This document shows, piece by piece, positions 47,938 to 56,588 of a stretch of DNA of 64,000 bases. Every line of letters starts with the position of its first letter. Positions within the stretch are counted from its first letter, which is position 1. This stretch comes from Streptomyces sp. QL37 (GTDB taxonomy: Bacteria > Actinomycetota > Actinomycetes > Streptomycetales > Streptomycetaceae): NCBI RefSeq assembly GCF_002941025.1, contig NZ_PTJS01000001.1, positions 7,879,678-7,943,677 on the forward strand, given 5' to 3'. A program made the position numbers and the translations under genes. The notes under the pieces are model-generated. The model made no database searches and was not told the origin of the DNA. It worked only from the letters and a program-made list of their open reading frames with translations.

Positions 47938-49110
47938 GTGAGCGTTGACACCGATCCGGGGATCCGGCACGTCAGCCCGGCCTTCCGTACCTTCTGCGGC
48001 GAGGGGGCACTGGAATCCCTGCCGCGGGAGCTGAAGCGGGTGGGCGCACGCCGCGCGGCGATCATCTGCATCCCCGCGGTTGCCGCGCACACCAGGGTGA
48101 TGGGACGCGTCCACGAGGCGCTCGGTGAGCGTCTGGTGGGGCAGTTCGACGGGGTCGAGGAACACAGTCCACTGCCCTCCGTCGAGCGGGCCAGGGACTT
48201 TCTGGCCGAACACGAGGCGGATGCGGTGATCGCGGTCGGCGGCGGATCGTCTGTCGTCACCGCCCGCGCGGCGACCATTCTGCTGGGCGAGGGCACGGAC
48301 GTGCGGCAGTTGTGCACCCGTAGGGAGGGCGGCCGGCTCGTGAGCCCGAAGCTTGCCGCGCCGAAGCTGCCGCAGTGGGTGGTGCCGAGCTCTCCGACCA
48401 CGGCCTACGCCAAGGCGGGCGCTGCCGTGAGGGACCCTGAGACGGGCGAACGCCTCGCGCTCTACGACCCGAAGGCCCGCGCCCAAGGAGTCGTCCTCGA
48501 CCCGGGGATGGCACTCACGGCTCCTCCGCGGCTGGCGTGGTCGGCCGCCCTCAACATCTTCTCGATGGCGGTCGAGGGCTTGCAGTCCCGCCGGGTGGAC
48601 CCGCTCGCCGACGCTCAGCTGGCCCATGCGCTGCGCACCGTCGTGGCCTGGCTGCCCGGGGTGTTGAAGAATCCGGATCAGCCGGCCCCACGCCTGCAGC
48701 TGATGCTCGCGGCGATCTTGAGCGGCCAGGGGAGCGATCACAGCGGCGGCGGACTCGCGCAGGCGCTGTCCCATGCCATCGGCCCGAGGTCATCGGCGCC
48801 GAACGGCGTCGTCGAAGCTCTTCTGCTGCCGCATGCGATGCGCTTCAACGCGAGCGCGGTCCCCGGCCGGCTCACAGCCATCGGGAGCTACCTGGGGCTG
48901 GCCGGCACCAGCAGCCCGGAGGACGTCGTCACCGAGGTCGAGCGCCTGCTGGAGGTCTTCGAGGCGCCCCGGCGTCTCCAGGACATCGGCGTCGAGCAGG
49001 GAGCGCTCGGTGAAGCCGTCTCACACGCCATGGACGACTGGGCCATCACTGCCGTACCGCGGCCGCCCGAGGGCCAGGACGTGCGCGAGCTGATCACCGG
49101 GGCCTGGTAG
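47938..49110 (+). CDS. Iron-ADH/maleylacetate-reductase-fold protein lacking metal ligands, copy 2
   Basis: A 390-residue paralogue of the protein at 3697-4869, nearly co-linear, sharing HVSPAFRTF, GGGSSVVTAR, APKLPQWVVPSSPTTAYAKAG and LLLPHAMRFN. The four positions that bind iron or zinc in FucO-type enzymes are Asn206, Met210, Gln275 and Asn289, the same replacements as in copy 1. The relay His279 is kept. It follows the CoA-transferase by 46 bp. GTG 47938 has AGGAGTG upstream. Confidence 0.86.
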   Translation: MSVDTDPGIRHVSPAFRTFCGEGALESLPRELKRVGARRAAIICIPAVAAHTRVMGRVHEALGERLVGQFDGVEEHSPLPSVERARDFLAEHEADAVIAVGGGSSVVTARAATILLGEGTDVRQLCTRREGGRLVSPKLAAPKLPQWVVPSSPTTAYAKAGAAVRDPETGERLALYDPKARAQGVVLDPGMALTAPPRLAWSAALNIFSMAVEGLQSRRVDPLADAQLAHALRTVVAWLPGVLKNPDQPAPRLQLMLAAILSGQGSDHSGGGLAQALSHAIGPRSSAPNGVVEALLLPHAMRFNASAVPGRLTAIGSYLGLAGTSSPEDVVTEVERLLEVFEAPRRLQDIGVEQGALGEAVSHAMDDWAITAVPRPPEGQDVRELITGAW

Positions 49111-49160
49111 AGGCCGGCCCCGAACCACCACGACGATTCACGATCACAGAGGAAAGTGCC

Positions 49161-50336
49161 ATGACGACGACGGAGAGCCCACAGGGCACGGAGTTCGGCA
49201 AGGAGCTCGCCACCGGCAAGTTCACCGAAGAGATGCTCACGAGCATGCGGAACCTGATCGGGACCGAGCTCCGCACGGACGCGTGCGTGAACAACGAGTA
49301 CGCCACGCGGCTCGCCATCCTGCGGTTCGCCGAAGGCATCGGTGACGGTAATCCGCTGTGGACGGACGAGGAGTACGCCGCTGCGAGCCCGTTCGGCGGG
49401 ATCGTCGCTCCGCCGAGCTTCATCTTCGCCTGCCTGGGCTCGGTCCAAGTCGGATGGCGTGGGCTCGGTGGGTTCCACGCGGAGACCGACGTGACCTTCC
49501 ATGCTCCCATCCGCGTCGGCGACAAGATCACGGCGCGCGTCTGGTTCGACGGGTTCGACGAACCTGTCGAGAGCGCCTTCGGTGGCCGGAGGATCAAGGA
49601 CTACCTGCGCCAGGAGTACTGGAACCAGGACGGCGAGCTGGTCGCGAGGTTCATCTGTTCGCGGATGCGCTTCGAACGCGGTGAGATGCAGAAGCGCCGC
49701 AGCTCCCGCGCGATCGAGCTCCCGCACCCGTGGAAGGACGAGGAACTCGCGGAGATCGAGGAGGACATCCTCGCCGAGACCCCGCGCGGTGCCGAGCCGC
49801 GGTACTGGGAGGACGTGCAGGTCGGCGACGAGCTCGACAATCTGACGAAGGGCCCGATCGGGCTCACCGACGAGATCGCCTACGTCGCTTCCGGTGCCGC
49901 GCCCATCCCGCGCCTGTCCGCTCACGGTGTCGCACTGCGCCGGTACCGCAAGCACCCGAAGTGGGCCTTCCGCGACCCCAACACGCACGCCCTCGAGCCG
50001 GTGTACTCGGTGCACTACAACGACTACGCGGCTCGGCTCCAGGGTGCGCAGATCGCCTACGACGTCGGCATCCAGCGCACCTGCTGGCAGATCCACACCC
50101 TCACGCACTGGATCGGCGACACCGGCGCGGTGAAGGCGATCCACGGTCAGTACAGGGCGCACGTCTACCTGTCGGACGTGGTGCGGCTGGGCGGCAAGGT
50201 CGTGGGCAAGGAGATCGACGCGGACGGTGACGCCGTGGTGCACCTCGAGACCTGGGCGTACAACCAGCGTCAGCAGAACTGCATGCCCGGCACCGCCACG
50301 GCCGTTCTCCCGCGACGACCGGAGAAGGCCGCCTGA
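49161..50336 (+). CDS. Double-hotdog FAS1-like/MaoC-type dehydratase
   Basis: A 391-residue protein with two hotdog repeats: an N-terminal FAS1-like dehydratase domain (about 40-175; GDGNPLWTDEEYAA, GGIVAPPSFIFA) and a second hotdog (about 210-385; YWEDVQVGDELD, HYNDYAARLQGAQIAYDVG, IHGQYRAHVYLSDVV). Proteins with this layout hydrate enoyl-CoA esters such as mesaconyl-CoA or itaconyl-CoA. In the NPLWTD segment the His of the usual NPxHxD motif is Trp, so the active site may lie in the second half or differ. It is the last gene of the CoA-transferase operon; a hairpin follows at 50415-50445. Confidence 0.86.
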   Translation: MTTTESPQGTEFGKELATGKFTEEMLTSMRNLIGTELRTDACVNNEYATRLAILRFAEGIGDGNPLWTDEEYAAASPFGGIVAPPSFIFACLGSVQVGWRGLGGFHAETDVTFHAPIRVGDKITARVWFDGFDEPVESAFGGRRIKDYLRQEYWNQDGELVARFICSRMRFERGEMQKRRSSRAIELPHPWKDEELAEIEEDILAETPRGAEPRYWEDVQVGDELDNLTKGPIGLTDEIAYVASGAAPIPRLSAHGVALRRYRKHPKWAFRDPNTHALEPVYSVHYNDYAARLQGAQIAYDVGIQRTCWQIHTLTHWIGDTGAVKAIHGQYRAHVYLSDVVRLGGKVVGKEIDADGDAVVHLETWAYNQRQQNCMPGTATAVLPRRPEKAA

Positions 50337-50414
50337 CCATTCGGAGCGGGACGTACGGCCGCTGATCCCCGCTCCGGCAGGCCGTTCCCTCTCCTGTGCC
50401 GGGCCACGGACACG

Positions 50415-50445
50415 AGCGCCACGCGCCGCACGGGTGCGTGGCGCT
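50415..50445 (+). terminator. Hairpin terminator after the dehydratase
   Basis: A 10-bp perfect stem (50415-50424 with 50436-50445), 11-nt loop, lies about 80 bp after the stop and 39 bp before the next promoter's -35. Confidence 0.6.
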
Positions 50446-50483
50446 TCGGTGTCGGGATGCCCGAAGCGGGATCGGTCCGGGCG

Positions 50484-50551
50484 TTGACACCTTCGGGCTG
50501 GTGTCCGTAGCGTACGGACGTAATAACGATTAACAGTTCTGATATACGAAC
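50484..50551 (+). promoter_or_regulatory. Promoter with tandem IclR-type operator (locus 12)
   Basis: -35 TTGACA (50484-50489), 18-bp spacer, -10 TAGCGT (50508-50513), box 1 CGTAATAACGAT centred at 50524 and box 2 GTTCTGATATACGAAC centred at 50543, 19 bp apart. It drives the ALDH 2 - ADH 2 - lactonase - MHS 4 operon. Confidence 0.75.
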
Positions 50552-50589
50552 GACTTGGCTGCTGCGACGATGCTTGAGGAGTGTGTTCG

Positions 50590-52002
50590 GTGATCGAACG
50601 CGACCAGATCTTCATCAACGGCAAGTGGGTGCCCTCGGCAGGCACCGATGTCATCGAGGTGATCAATCCGGTCACCGAGGAGGCCGTTGTCACCGTTCCG
50701 GCCGGCACGGCGGCGGACGTGGACGCTGCCGCCGAGGCTGCGGCCGCGGCCTTCCCGGCCTGGTCCAGGACCCCGGTCGCAGAGCGTGCGGAGTTCCTGC
50801 GCAAGCTTGCCGAACTGACGGAGAAGCGTTCCGACGAGATCACCAGGGCCATCGTCAGCGAGATCGGCCAGCCCTACGCGATCGCCGCGGAGGCCCAGGG
50901 GGCCTCCGCGGTGGCGGATCTCGTGAGCCTCGCCGAGAGCCTGCCCGAGGTCACCTGGCAGGAGCAGGTCGATCGCACCGTCGTCGCCCGGGAGCCGGCC
51001 GGTGTGGTCGGCGCGATCACGCCGTGGAACGGTCCGATGCGGATGGTCTGCATGAAGGCCGGAGCGGCGATCGCGGCCGGGTGCACCGTCGTGCTCAAGG
51101 GCACCGAGGTGGCACCGCTGAGCTCGTTCATCTTCGCGGAGATGGTCGCCGAGGCAGGTCTGCCCGACGGCGTGTTCAACCTCGTGTCGGGCACCGGGCC
51201 CGAGGTCGGCGAGGCCATCGTCACCCATCCGCTGGTCGACATGGTCTCTCTCACCGGATCCGTCCGGGCCGGCCGCCGGGTGATGGAACTGGCCGCGCGG
51301 GGCGTCAAGAAGGTCGCCCTCGAACTCGGCGGCAAGTCGGCGAACGTCATCCTGGAGGATGCCGACCTCGTCCGGGCGATCGAAGTCGGCATGGAGGACG
51401 CCTTCAGGAACTCCGGGCAGGTGTGCGGCGGGCTGTCCCGAGTCCTCGTCCCCCGCTCCCGGCTGGCCGAGGCCGAGGAGATCGCCGTCCGCAAGGCGGA
51501 GAGCTACGTCCTGGGCGATCCCTACGACGCGGCAACCACCCTCGGCCCCGTGGCGAACGTCCACCAGCGCGAGCGGATCCGCGACTACATACGATCCGGG
51601 CTCGACCAGGGCGTGCGCCTTCTCACCGGTGGCCCGGACGCCCCCGAAGGACTCGACAGGGGCTATTTCGTCCGGCCCACGGTCTTCTCCGGTGACAACA
51701 CCTCGCGGGTCGCGCGGGAGGAGATCTTCGGCCCGGTCGTGGTGATCATCCCGTTCGACGACGAGGACGACGCCTTCCGGATCGCCAACGACACCGAGTA
51801 CGGACTCGCCGGAGCCATCTGGGCCGCGACCGACGAGCGTGCGCGCGGCCTGGCCGGCAGGCTGCGCGCCGGACGCATCCGGATCAACGGCTCAGCGGTC
51901 AACCAGCGAGCGCCGCACGGCGGTTTCAAACTCTCCGGCATCGGACGCGAATTCGGCCGCTACGGCATCGAGGAGTTCCTCGAGTACAAGTCCGTCGGCT
52001 GA
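50590..52002 (+). CDS. Aldehyde dehydrogenase, module copy 2
   Basis: A 470-residue aldehyde dehydrogenase, paralogue of 37781-39196. Active-site residues Asn147, Glu245 and Cys279 fall at exactly the same positions (PWNGPM, LELGGKSAN, NSGQVCGGLSR). GTG 50590 was chosen because GAGGAG lies eight bases upstream and the N-terminus (VIERDQIFINGKW) matches the paralogue; an in-frame GTG at 50581 overlaps that ribosome binding site. First gene of a four-gene operon, 13 bp before the ADH. Confidence 0.94.
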   Translation: MIERDQIFINGKWVPSAGTDVIEVINPVTEEAVVTVPAGTAADVDAAAEAAAAAFPAWSRTPVAERAEFLRKLAELTEKRSDEITRAIVSEIGQPYAIAAEAQGASAVADLVSLAESLPEVTWQEQVDRTVVAREPAGVVGAITPWNGPMRMVCMKAGAAIAAGCTVVLKGTEVAPLSSFIFAEMVAEAGLPDGVFNLVSGTGPEVGEAIVTHPLVDMVSLTGSVRAGRRVMELAARGVKKVALELGGKSANVILEDADLVRAIEVGMEDAFRNSGQVCGGLSRVLVPRSRLAEAEEIAVRKAESYVLGDPYDAATTLGPVANVHQRERIRDYIRSGLDQGVRLLTGGPDAPEGLDRGYFVRPTVFSGDNTSRVAREEIFGPVVVIIPFDDEDDAFRIANDTEYGLAGAIWAATDERARGLAGRLRAGRIRINGSAVNQRAPHGGFKLSGIGREFGRYGIEEFLEYKSVG

Positions 52003-52015
52003 CCGGGGGAGCGAC

Positions 52016-53065
52016 ATGATCAAGGTCACCGCCCGGTCGATCGCGGGCCCCGGTGAGGCGTTCACACCCATGTCACTGCAGCGCAGGGACGTCGGCCGGG
52101 CCGATGTCCTGATCGACATCGCCTACTGCGGAATCTGCCACACCGACGTCAGCCGCGCACGCGGCGAGTTCGGCCGGACGCACTACCCACTCGTCCCCGG
52201 CCACGAGATCGTCGGCATCGTCTCCGCGGTCGGTCCCGGAGTCCGCAGATTCGCGGTCGGTGACCGGGTGGGCGTCGGATGCCTGGTCGACTCCTGCCGG
52301 GAGTGCGACTACTGCCGCGACGGCATGGAACCCTACTGCCGCAACGGCCACATCCGGACGTACAACTGCCTGGACCGCTCCGGGCAGTACACCCAGGGCG
52401 GCTACAGCGAGAAGATCGTCGTCGACGAGAACTACGTCCTCCGGATCCCGGACGGCATCCCGCTGGAATCGGCCGCGCCTTTGCTGTGCGCGGGGATCAC
52501 GCTGTACTCCCCGTTGCGGCACTGGAAGGCCGGGCCCGGCGTCAAGGTCGCCATCATCGGATTCGGCGGCCTCGGGCACGTGGGGGTACCGATCTCCGCG
52601 GCACTGGGGGCGCACACCACCGTCCTCGACCTCACGACGGATAAGAAGGCCGACGCCTACCGGCGCGGAGCAGACGACTACAGGCTGTCCACCGACCCCG
52701 CGATCTTCACCGACTTCGCCGGCACCTTCGACCTCATCCTCTCCACGGTCCCCGGTGACCTCGACCACGACGCCTTTCTGGGGCTGCTCGCACTCGACGG
52801 GACGTTCGTGAACCTCGGAGTGCCGAAGAAGCGCATCTCACTCGACGTGTTCTCACTGCTGAACAACCGGCGATCGCTCGCAGGCACCCTGGTGGGAAGC
52901 ATCGAGGAGACACAGGAGATGCTCGATTTCTGCGCCGGGAACGGGATCACCGCCGAGGTCGAGCTCGTCGGGGCCGACGGGATCGACGCGGCCTACGACA
53001 GGGTCGCGGCCGGAGAGGTCAGGTACCGGTACGTCATCGACATCGCGACCATGGCGACCGGCTGA
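52016..53065 (+). CDS. Zinc-dependent alcohol dehydrogenase, module copy 2
   Basis: A 349-residue zinc ADH paralogous to 39238-40278. Catalytic ligands are in CGICHTDV and PGHEIVGIV, the structural lobe is CRECDYCRDGMEPYC and the cofactor motif is GFGGLGHVGVP. ATG 52016 has GGGGGAG upstream. Expected to work with the preceding ALDH on the hydroxy acid or alcohol made by the lactonase-like protein encoded next. Confidence 0.93.
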   Translation: MIKVTARSIAGPGEAFTPMSLQRRDVGRADVLIDIAYCGICHTDVSRARGEFGRTHYPLVPGHEIVGIVSAVGPGVRRFAVGDRVGVGCLVDSCRECDYCRDGMEPYCRNGHIRTYNCLDRSGQYTQGGYSEKIVVDENYVLRIPDGIPLESAAPLLCAGITLYSPLRHWKAGPGVKVAIIGFGGLGHVGVPISAALGAHTTVLDLTTDKKADAYRRGADDYRLSTDPAIFTDFAGTFDLILSTVPGDLDHDAFLGLLALDGTFVNLGVPKKRISLDVFSLLNNRRSLAGTLVGSIEETQEMLDFCAGNGITAEVELVGADGIDAAYDRVAAGEVRYRYVIDIATMATG

Positions 53066-53126
53066 GTCACCGTACCGACACCGCTTTCCGGACAGGACCA
53101 CAACGAAGTGGAAAGGCCGCCCGCAG

Positions 53127-53891
53127 ATGACGACGAAGTGGGTCATCGATGCCGTGAAGCTCGGCGAACTCCGTGACGTGCCCGCAGGAGAGGTGTACCT
53201 CGGCGACCACAGTCCGAGGCTCGTCAGCATGCCGCTGGTGATGTTCGTGCTGAGGTCGGGCGACAGGACCGTGGTCGTGGACACAGGCGGCCCGGCCGAC
53301 GAGCAGGAGATCCGCCGCATGATTCCCTTCGGCTACGCGGTGAAGGAGGAGGAGCGCGTGGAGAACGCGCTCGCCCGTCTGGGGGTGCGCGCCGGAGATG
53401 TCGACCTGGTCGTCAACACCCACCTCCACTGGGATCATTGCTCGAACAACGACGCCTTCCCCGATGCCGAGATACTCGTCCAGCGTGCCGAGCTGGGCCA
53501 CGCCACCGGTCCCTGCCCGGAGCCCGCGCGGGCGTACGGGTTCCACGGTGATTCGGTGCCGGCGTTCGCCCGGTGCGCGGAGCGCTTCCGCGCTCTCGAC
53601 GGGGCCGGTGAGATCGCGCCCGGGCTGGGGGTCCTGCCGCTGCCCGGACACTCGCCCGGGTCGCAGGGGGTGCGCGTCGACACCGGAGCGGGAACCTTCG
53701 TCATCACCGGTGACTGCGTGGACACCTTCGACAACTGGGACAACGGAGGAGCGGAACTGCCGCTGCCGTCGGGCCGGTTCACCGATCTCGACGCCTTCCG
53801 CGCCAGCCTCGCACACCTGAGGAACAGCGGCTGCACGCCTCTGCCCAGCCATGACCACACCGTGGTCGAGCGGGCGACCTTCGGCTATTGA
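53127..53891 (+). CDS. MBL-fold lactonase-like hydrolase, module copy 2
   Basis: A 254-residue MBL-fold hydrolase paralogous to 40775-41524. The metal motif HLHWDH is at 99-104, followed by PLPGHSPGSQG, the bridging Asp in VITGDCVDTFDNW and the final His in LPSHDHTVV. Its placement directly after ALDH and ADH genes reproduces the gene content of the Agrobacterium blc (att) gamma-butyrolactone operon, though the ADH there is an iron type. Lactone opening is inferred. Confidence 0.89.
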   Translation: MTTKWVIDAVKLGELRDVPAGEVYLGDHSPRLVSMPLVMFVLRSGDRTVVVDTGGPADEQEIRRMIPFGYAVKEEERVENALARLGVRAGDVDLVVNTHLHWDHCSNNDAFPDAEILVQRAELGHATGPCPEPARAYGFHGDSVPAFARCAERFRALDGAGEIAPGLGVLPLPGHSPGSQGVRVDTGAGTFVITGDCVDTFDNWDNGGAELPLPSGRFTDLDAFRASLAHLRNSGCTPLPSHDHTVVERATFGY

Positions 53892-53991
53892 CACCCATGG
53901 CCCCCGCGGCCCGGGAGCGGGGGAACCCGGTGCGCCGTGTGCCTGGAATGTCTCGGGCCGGTCTGCCGTACCCACCCGTCGAGGAGGATCG

Positions 53992-55368
53992 ATGACCTTG
54001 CCCCACCGGCTGAGGGCCGAGCCGTCGGAGTCCGCGCCCGCCCGCGACGACAAACAGATGCGCCGGATCGCGCTGGCGGGTTTCACCGGCACGGTGATCG
54101 AGTTCTACGACCTGACGTTGTACGCCGTGACCGCGTCCTTGGTCTTCGCCGACCTGTTCTTTCCCGCGCTCGGACCGGCGGCCGGCACGATCGCGTCGTT
54201 CGGCACACTCGGAGTGGCGTTCGTCGCACGGCCCATCGGTGCGATGGTCTTCGGTCACTTCGGTGACCGGCTCGGGCGCAAGCGCATGCTGGTCACGACG
54301 CTGCTCCTCATGGGCGGAGCGACCGTGGTGGTGGGAGCCATGCCGACTGCCGACCGGATAGGTGCTGCCGCCCCGGCCCTGATAGTCCTCATGCGCATCG
54401 TTCAAGGCGTGGCTGCCGGAGGTGAGTTGGCGGGGGCCGCACTGTTCAGCACGGAGAGTGCCCCGGTGGCGAGGCGCGGGTTCTGGACGATGTTCACCTC
54501 GCTGGGTGGCGGCTTCTCGATAGTGCTCGCGAACGCGACGTTGCTCGCGGTGGGCACCGGACTGTCCGAGGAACAGTTCGTCTCGTTCGGATGGAGGATT
54601 CCGTTCCTGGCCAGTGCCCTGCTCGTCGTGGTGGGCCTGTACATCCGGCTCAAGATCGAGGAGAGCCCGGTGTTCGAAGCCGAAGCCGAAGCCGAGGCCG
54701 CGGTGGAGGAGGACGAGCCCGACCGGCGCGGCTCGAAGGTGCCGTTCGTCGAAGCGTGGCGTCATCAGCCGCGCCACATGCTCCTCGTGGCCGGAATCTC
54801 GATCATGCAGGCCGCGTTCACGTATCTCGGTGCGACGTACTTCGCGAACGTCGGCACCGTGCGACTCGGCCTGACCCGGAACACGGTGCTCGCCGCCGGG
54901 ATCGCGGGAGGGCTGTGCTGGGCGGCAGGCGTGGTGGTCGGGGCGACGGCGTCCGACCGGTTGGGCAGACGCCCGGTCCTCCTCGCGGCGACCGCGACCG
55001 CGGTCGTCTGGGCTCTCCTGGTGTTCACCGTCCTCCAGTCCGCGTCGGGCGGCGTCTACCTGTTGCTTCTGTGCGTGACGATGTTCCTCGCAGGGCTGGA
55101 GATCGGCCCGATCAACGTCATGCTCTCGGAACTCTTCGACACCCGATACCGTTACACGGCTTCCGCGTTCGCCTACAACATCGGCCTTGTCATCGGAGGC
55201 GCCGTGCCCCCGCTGATCGGCGGGGCGATGACTGCTGCCCACGGCGCCTTCTCGTTCGGTCTCTTCCTGGCCTTCCTCTGCCTGATCAGCCTGCTCAGCG
55301 CGATCGGCCTGCCGGAGACTCGCGGCCGCGACCTCTCCGACGTCCTGGCGCCCCCACCCCGGCCATGA
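53992..55368 (+). CDS. MHS-family MFS symporter, copy 4
   Basis: A 458-residue MHS symporter, more diverged than copies 1-3: AGFTGTVIEFYDLTLYAVTA, FGHFGDRLGRKRMLVTTL, VQGVAAGGELAGAALFS and ELFDTRYRYTASAFAYN. An acidic insert (EAEAEAEAAVEEDEPD, about 220-240) lies in the central cytoplasmic loop. ATG 53992 has GAGGAGGA upstream. It closes the ALDH-ADH-lactonase operon after a 100-bp gap without a visible terminator. Confidence 0.91.
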   Translation: MTLPHRLRAEPSESAPARDDKQMRRIALAGFTGTVIEFYDLTLYAVTASLVFADLFFPALGPAAGTIASFGTLGVAFVARPIGAMVFGHFGDRLGRKRMLVTTLLLMGGATVVVGAMPTADRIGAAAPALIVLMRIVQGVAAGGELAGAALFSTESAPVARRGFWTMFTSLGGGFSIVLANATLLAVGTGLSEEQFVSFGWRIPFLASALLVVVGLYIRLKIEESPVFEAEAEAEAAVEEDEPDRRGSKVPFVEAWRHQPRHMLLVAGISIMQAAFTYLGATYFANVGTVRLGLTRNTVLAAGIAGGLCWAAGVVVGATASDRLGRRPVLLAATATAVVWALLVFTVLQSASGGVYLLLLCVTMFLAGLEIGPINVMLSELFDTRYRYTASAFAYNIGLVIGGAVPPLIGGAMTAAHGAFSFGLFLAFLCLISLLSAIGLPETRGRDLSDVLAPPPRP

Positions 55369-55468
55369 CGAGTGGTCATGCCCGGGCGGCCCGGAGCAGC
55401 GCGGGCCCCTGCGTCGCATGCCTCACCCCCCGGACCGGGCTTCGGGACCCGCTGGGACCGCCGTGCGG

Positions 55469-56356
55469 TCACCTGTTCAGGGGGCGGCGGGCGAGAGCCT
55501 CCTGCGTCGCTGCCCACGAGGCGAGCAGGCGCAGGCCCTCCTCGGAGGGAGAACCGGGCTCGGCGGTGTAGATCGTGAGGGTGAGGCCGGGTTCGGCCGC
55601 CATCTCCAGCCCCTCGAAAGCCAGGGTGAGGTCGCCGACGGCGTGGTGACGGAAGTTCTTGGTGCCGGTGCCGTGGTGGCGGACGTTGTGGGCGCCCCAG
55701 CGGGTGCGGAACTCGTCGCTGCGGGTGGACAGCTCGCCGACCAGGTCGTGCAGCCCCTTGTCGTGGGGGTTGCGGCCGGCCTCGGTGCGCAGGATCGCGA
55801 CGGTGACGTCGGCGGCGAGGTCCCACTCGGGGTAGAAGTGGCGGGAGGCGGGGTCCAGGAAGGTGAAGCGGGCCAGGTTCTCCTGGTTGTGGGCGGTGGC
55901 GTAGACGTCGCCGTAGAAGGCCCGGGCGAGAGCGTTGACGGCGAGGATGTCCATGCGGCCGTTCCGGACGAACGCGGGGCCGGCCGTGATCGCGTCGAGC
56001 GTCCACTGCAGGCTGCGGTGCGGTGTCCACTGACGGGTGGGCCGCCGGCGCCGGGGACGGCTGAGGGCGTCGGAGCCGTCGGCCGCCTGGGCCAGGTGGA
56101 GCAGGTGGGCGCGTTCGGCGTCGTCGAGCCGGAGGGCGCGGGCGACGGCTTCGAGAACGGCGGGGGAGACGCCGGCGAGGTTGCCGCGTTCGAGCTTGGC
56201 GTAGTACTCCACGCTCATGTCGGCCAGCGCCGCGACCTCACTGCGGCGCAGGCCGGGAACGCGACGCCGGGTCCCGGAGGGCAGTCCGGCCTGTTCGGGG
56301 GTGATCTTGGCTCGCCGCGAGGTGAGGAACTCGCGGACCTCCTGATGGTTGTCCAC
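55469..56356 (-). CDS. MmyB-like XRE-family transcriptional regulator 2
   Basis: A 295-residue regulator with an N-terminal XRE domain (RRRVPGLRRSEVAALADMS, YYAKLERGNLAGVSPAVL) and an MmyB-like ligand-binding domain (VNALARAFYGD, NLARFTFLDP, FYPEWDLAADVTVAILRTEAG). GTG 56356 begins the conserved domain (DNHQEVREFLTSRR); further upstream in-frame codons lie in the control region. It is divergent from an ADH-SDR-CMD-cupin gene set, the usual neighbourhood for this family. It is related to but clearly different from the regulator at 8307. Confidence 0.92.
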   Translation of the reverse strand: MDNHQEVREFLTSRRAKITPEQAGLPSGTRRRVPGLRRSEVAALADMSVEYYAKLERGNLAGVSPAVLEAVARALRLDDAERAHLLHLAQAADGSDALSRPRRRRPTRQWTPHRSLQWTLDAITAGPAFVRNGRMDILAVNALARAFYGDVYATAHNQENLARFTFLDPASRHFYPEWDLAADVTVAILRTEAGRNPHDKGLHDLVGELSTRSDEFRTRWGAHNVRHHGTGTKNFRHHAVGDLTLAFEGLEMAAEPGLTLTIYTAEPGSPSEEGLRLLASWAATQEALARRPLNR

Positions 56357-56387
56357 CCTTCGACCGTACGTGCAGCGGGCCGCGGGA

Positions 56388-56409
56388 GGGATGTACTGCG
56401 GGTACACCC
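56388..56409. promoter_or_regulatory. Candidate operator of MmyB-like regulator 2
   Basis: GGGATGTAC-TGCGG-GTACACCC is an inverted repeat with one extra base in the left arm, about 30 bp upstream of the regulator and 180 bp upstream of the divergent ADH. It differs from the G/C dyads of the first MmyB-like block. Confidence 0.5.
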
Positions 56410-56588
56410 ATCGACGGTGACTGGCTGCCCGCGACGAGGGGCGGTTACCTGGAAGACGTGGTGTTTCCCCTGCCGTCCCTCGGCGGGGGAGAAGCCACCC
56501 GGTCCTGACGTGCGACTACGCGCGTCCCGGCCGGCCGCACGCGGACCGCAGCAGCGGTCCGGACCACGTAGGCAAAGGAAACCCCCTC

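Noticed and set aside
55388..55407. Hairpin between MHS 4 and MmyB-like regulator 2
   Set aside because: Only 6 bp and expected by chance in such GC-rich sequence.
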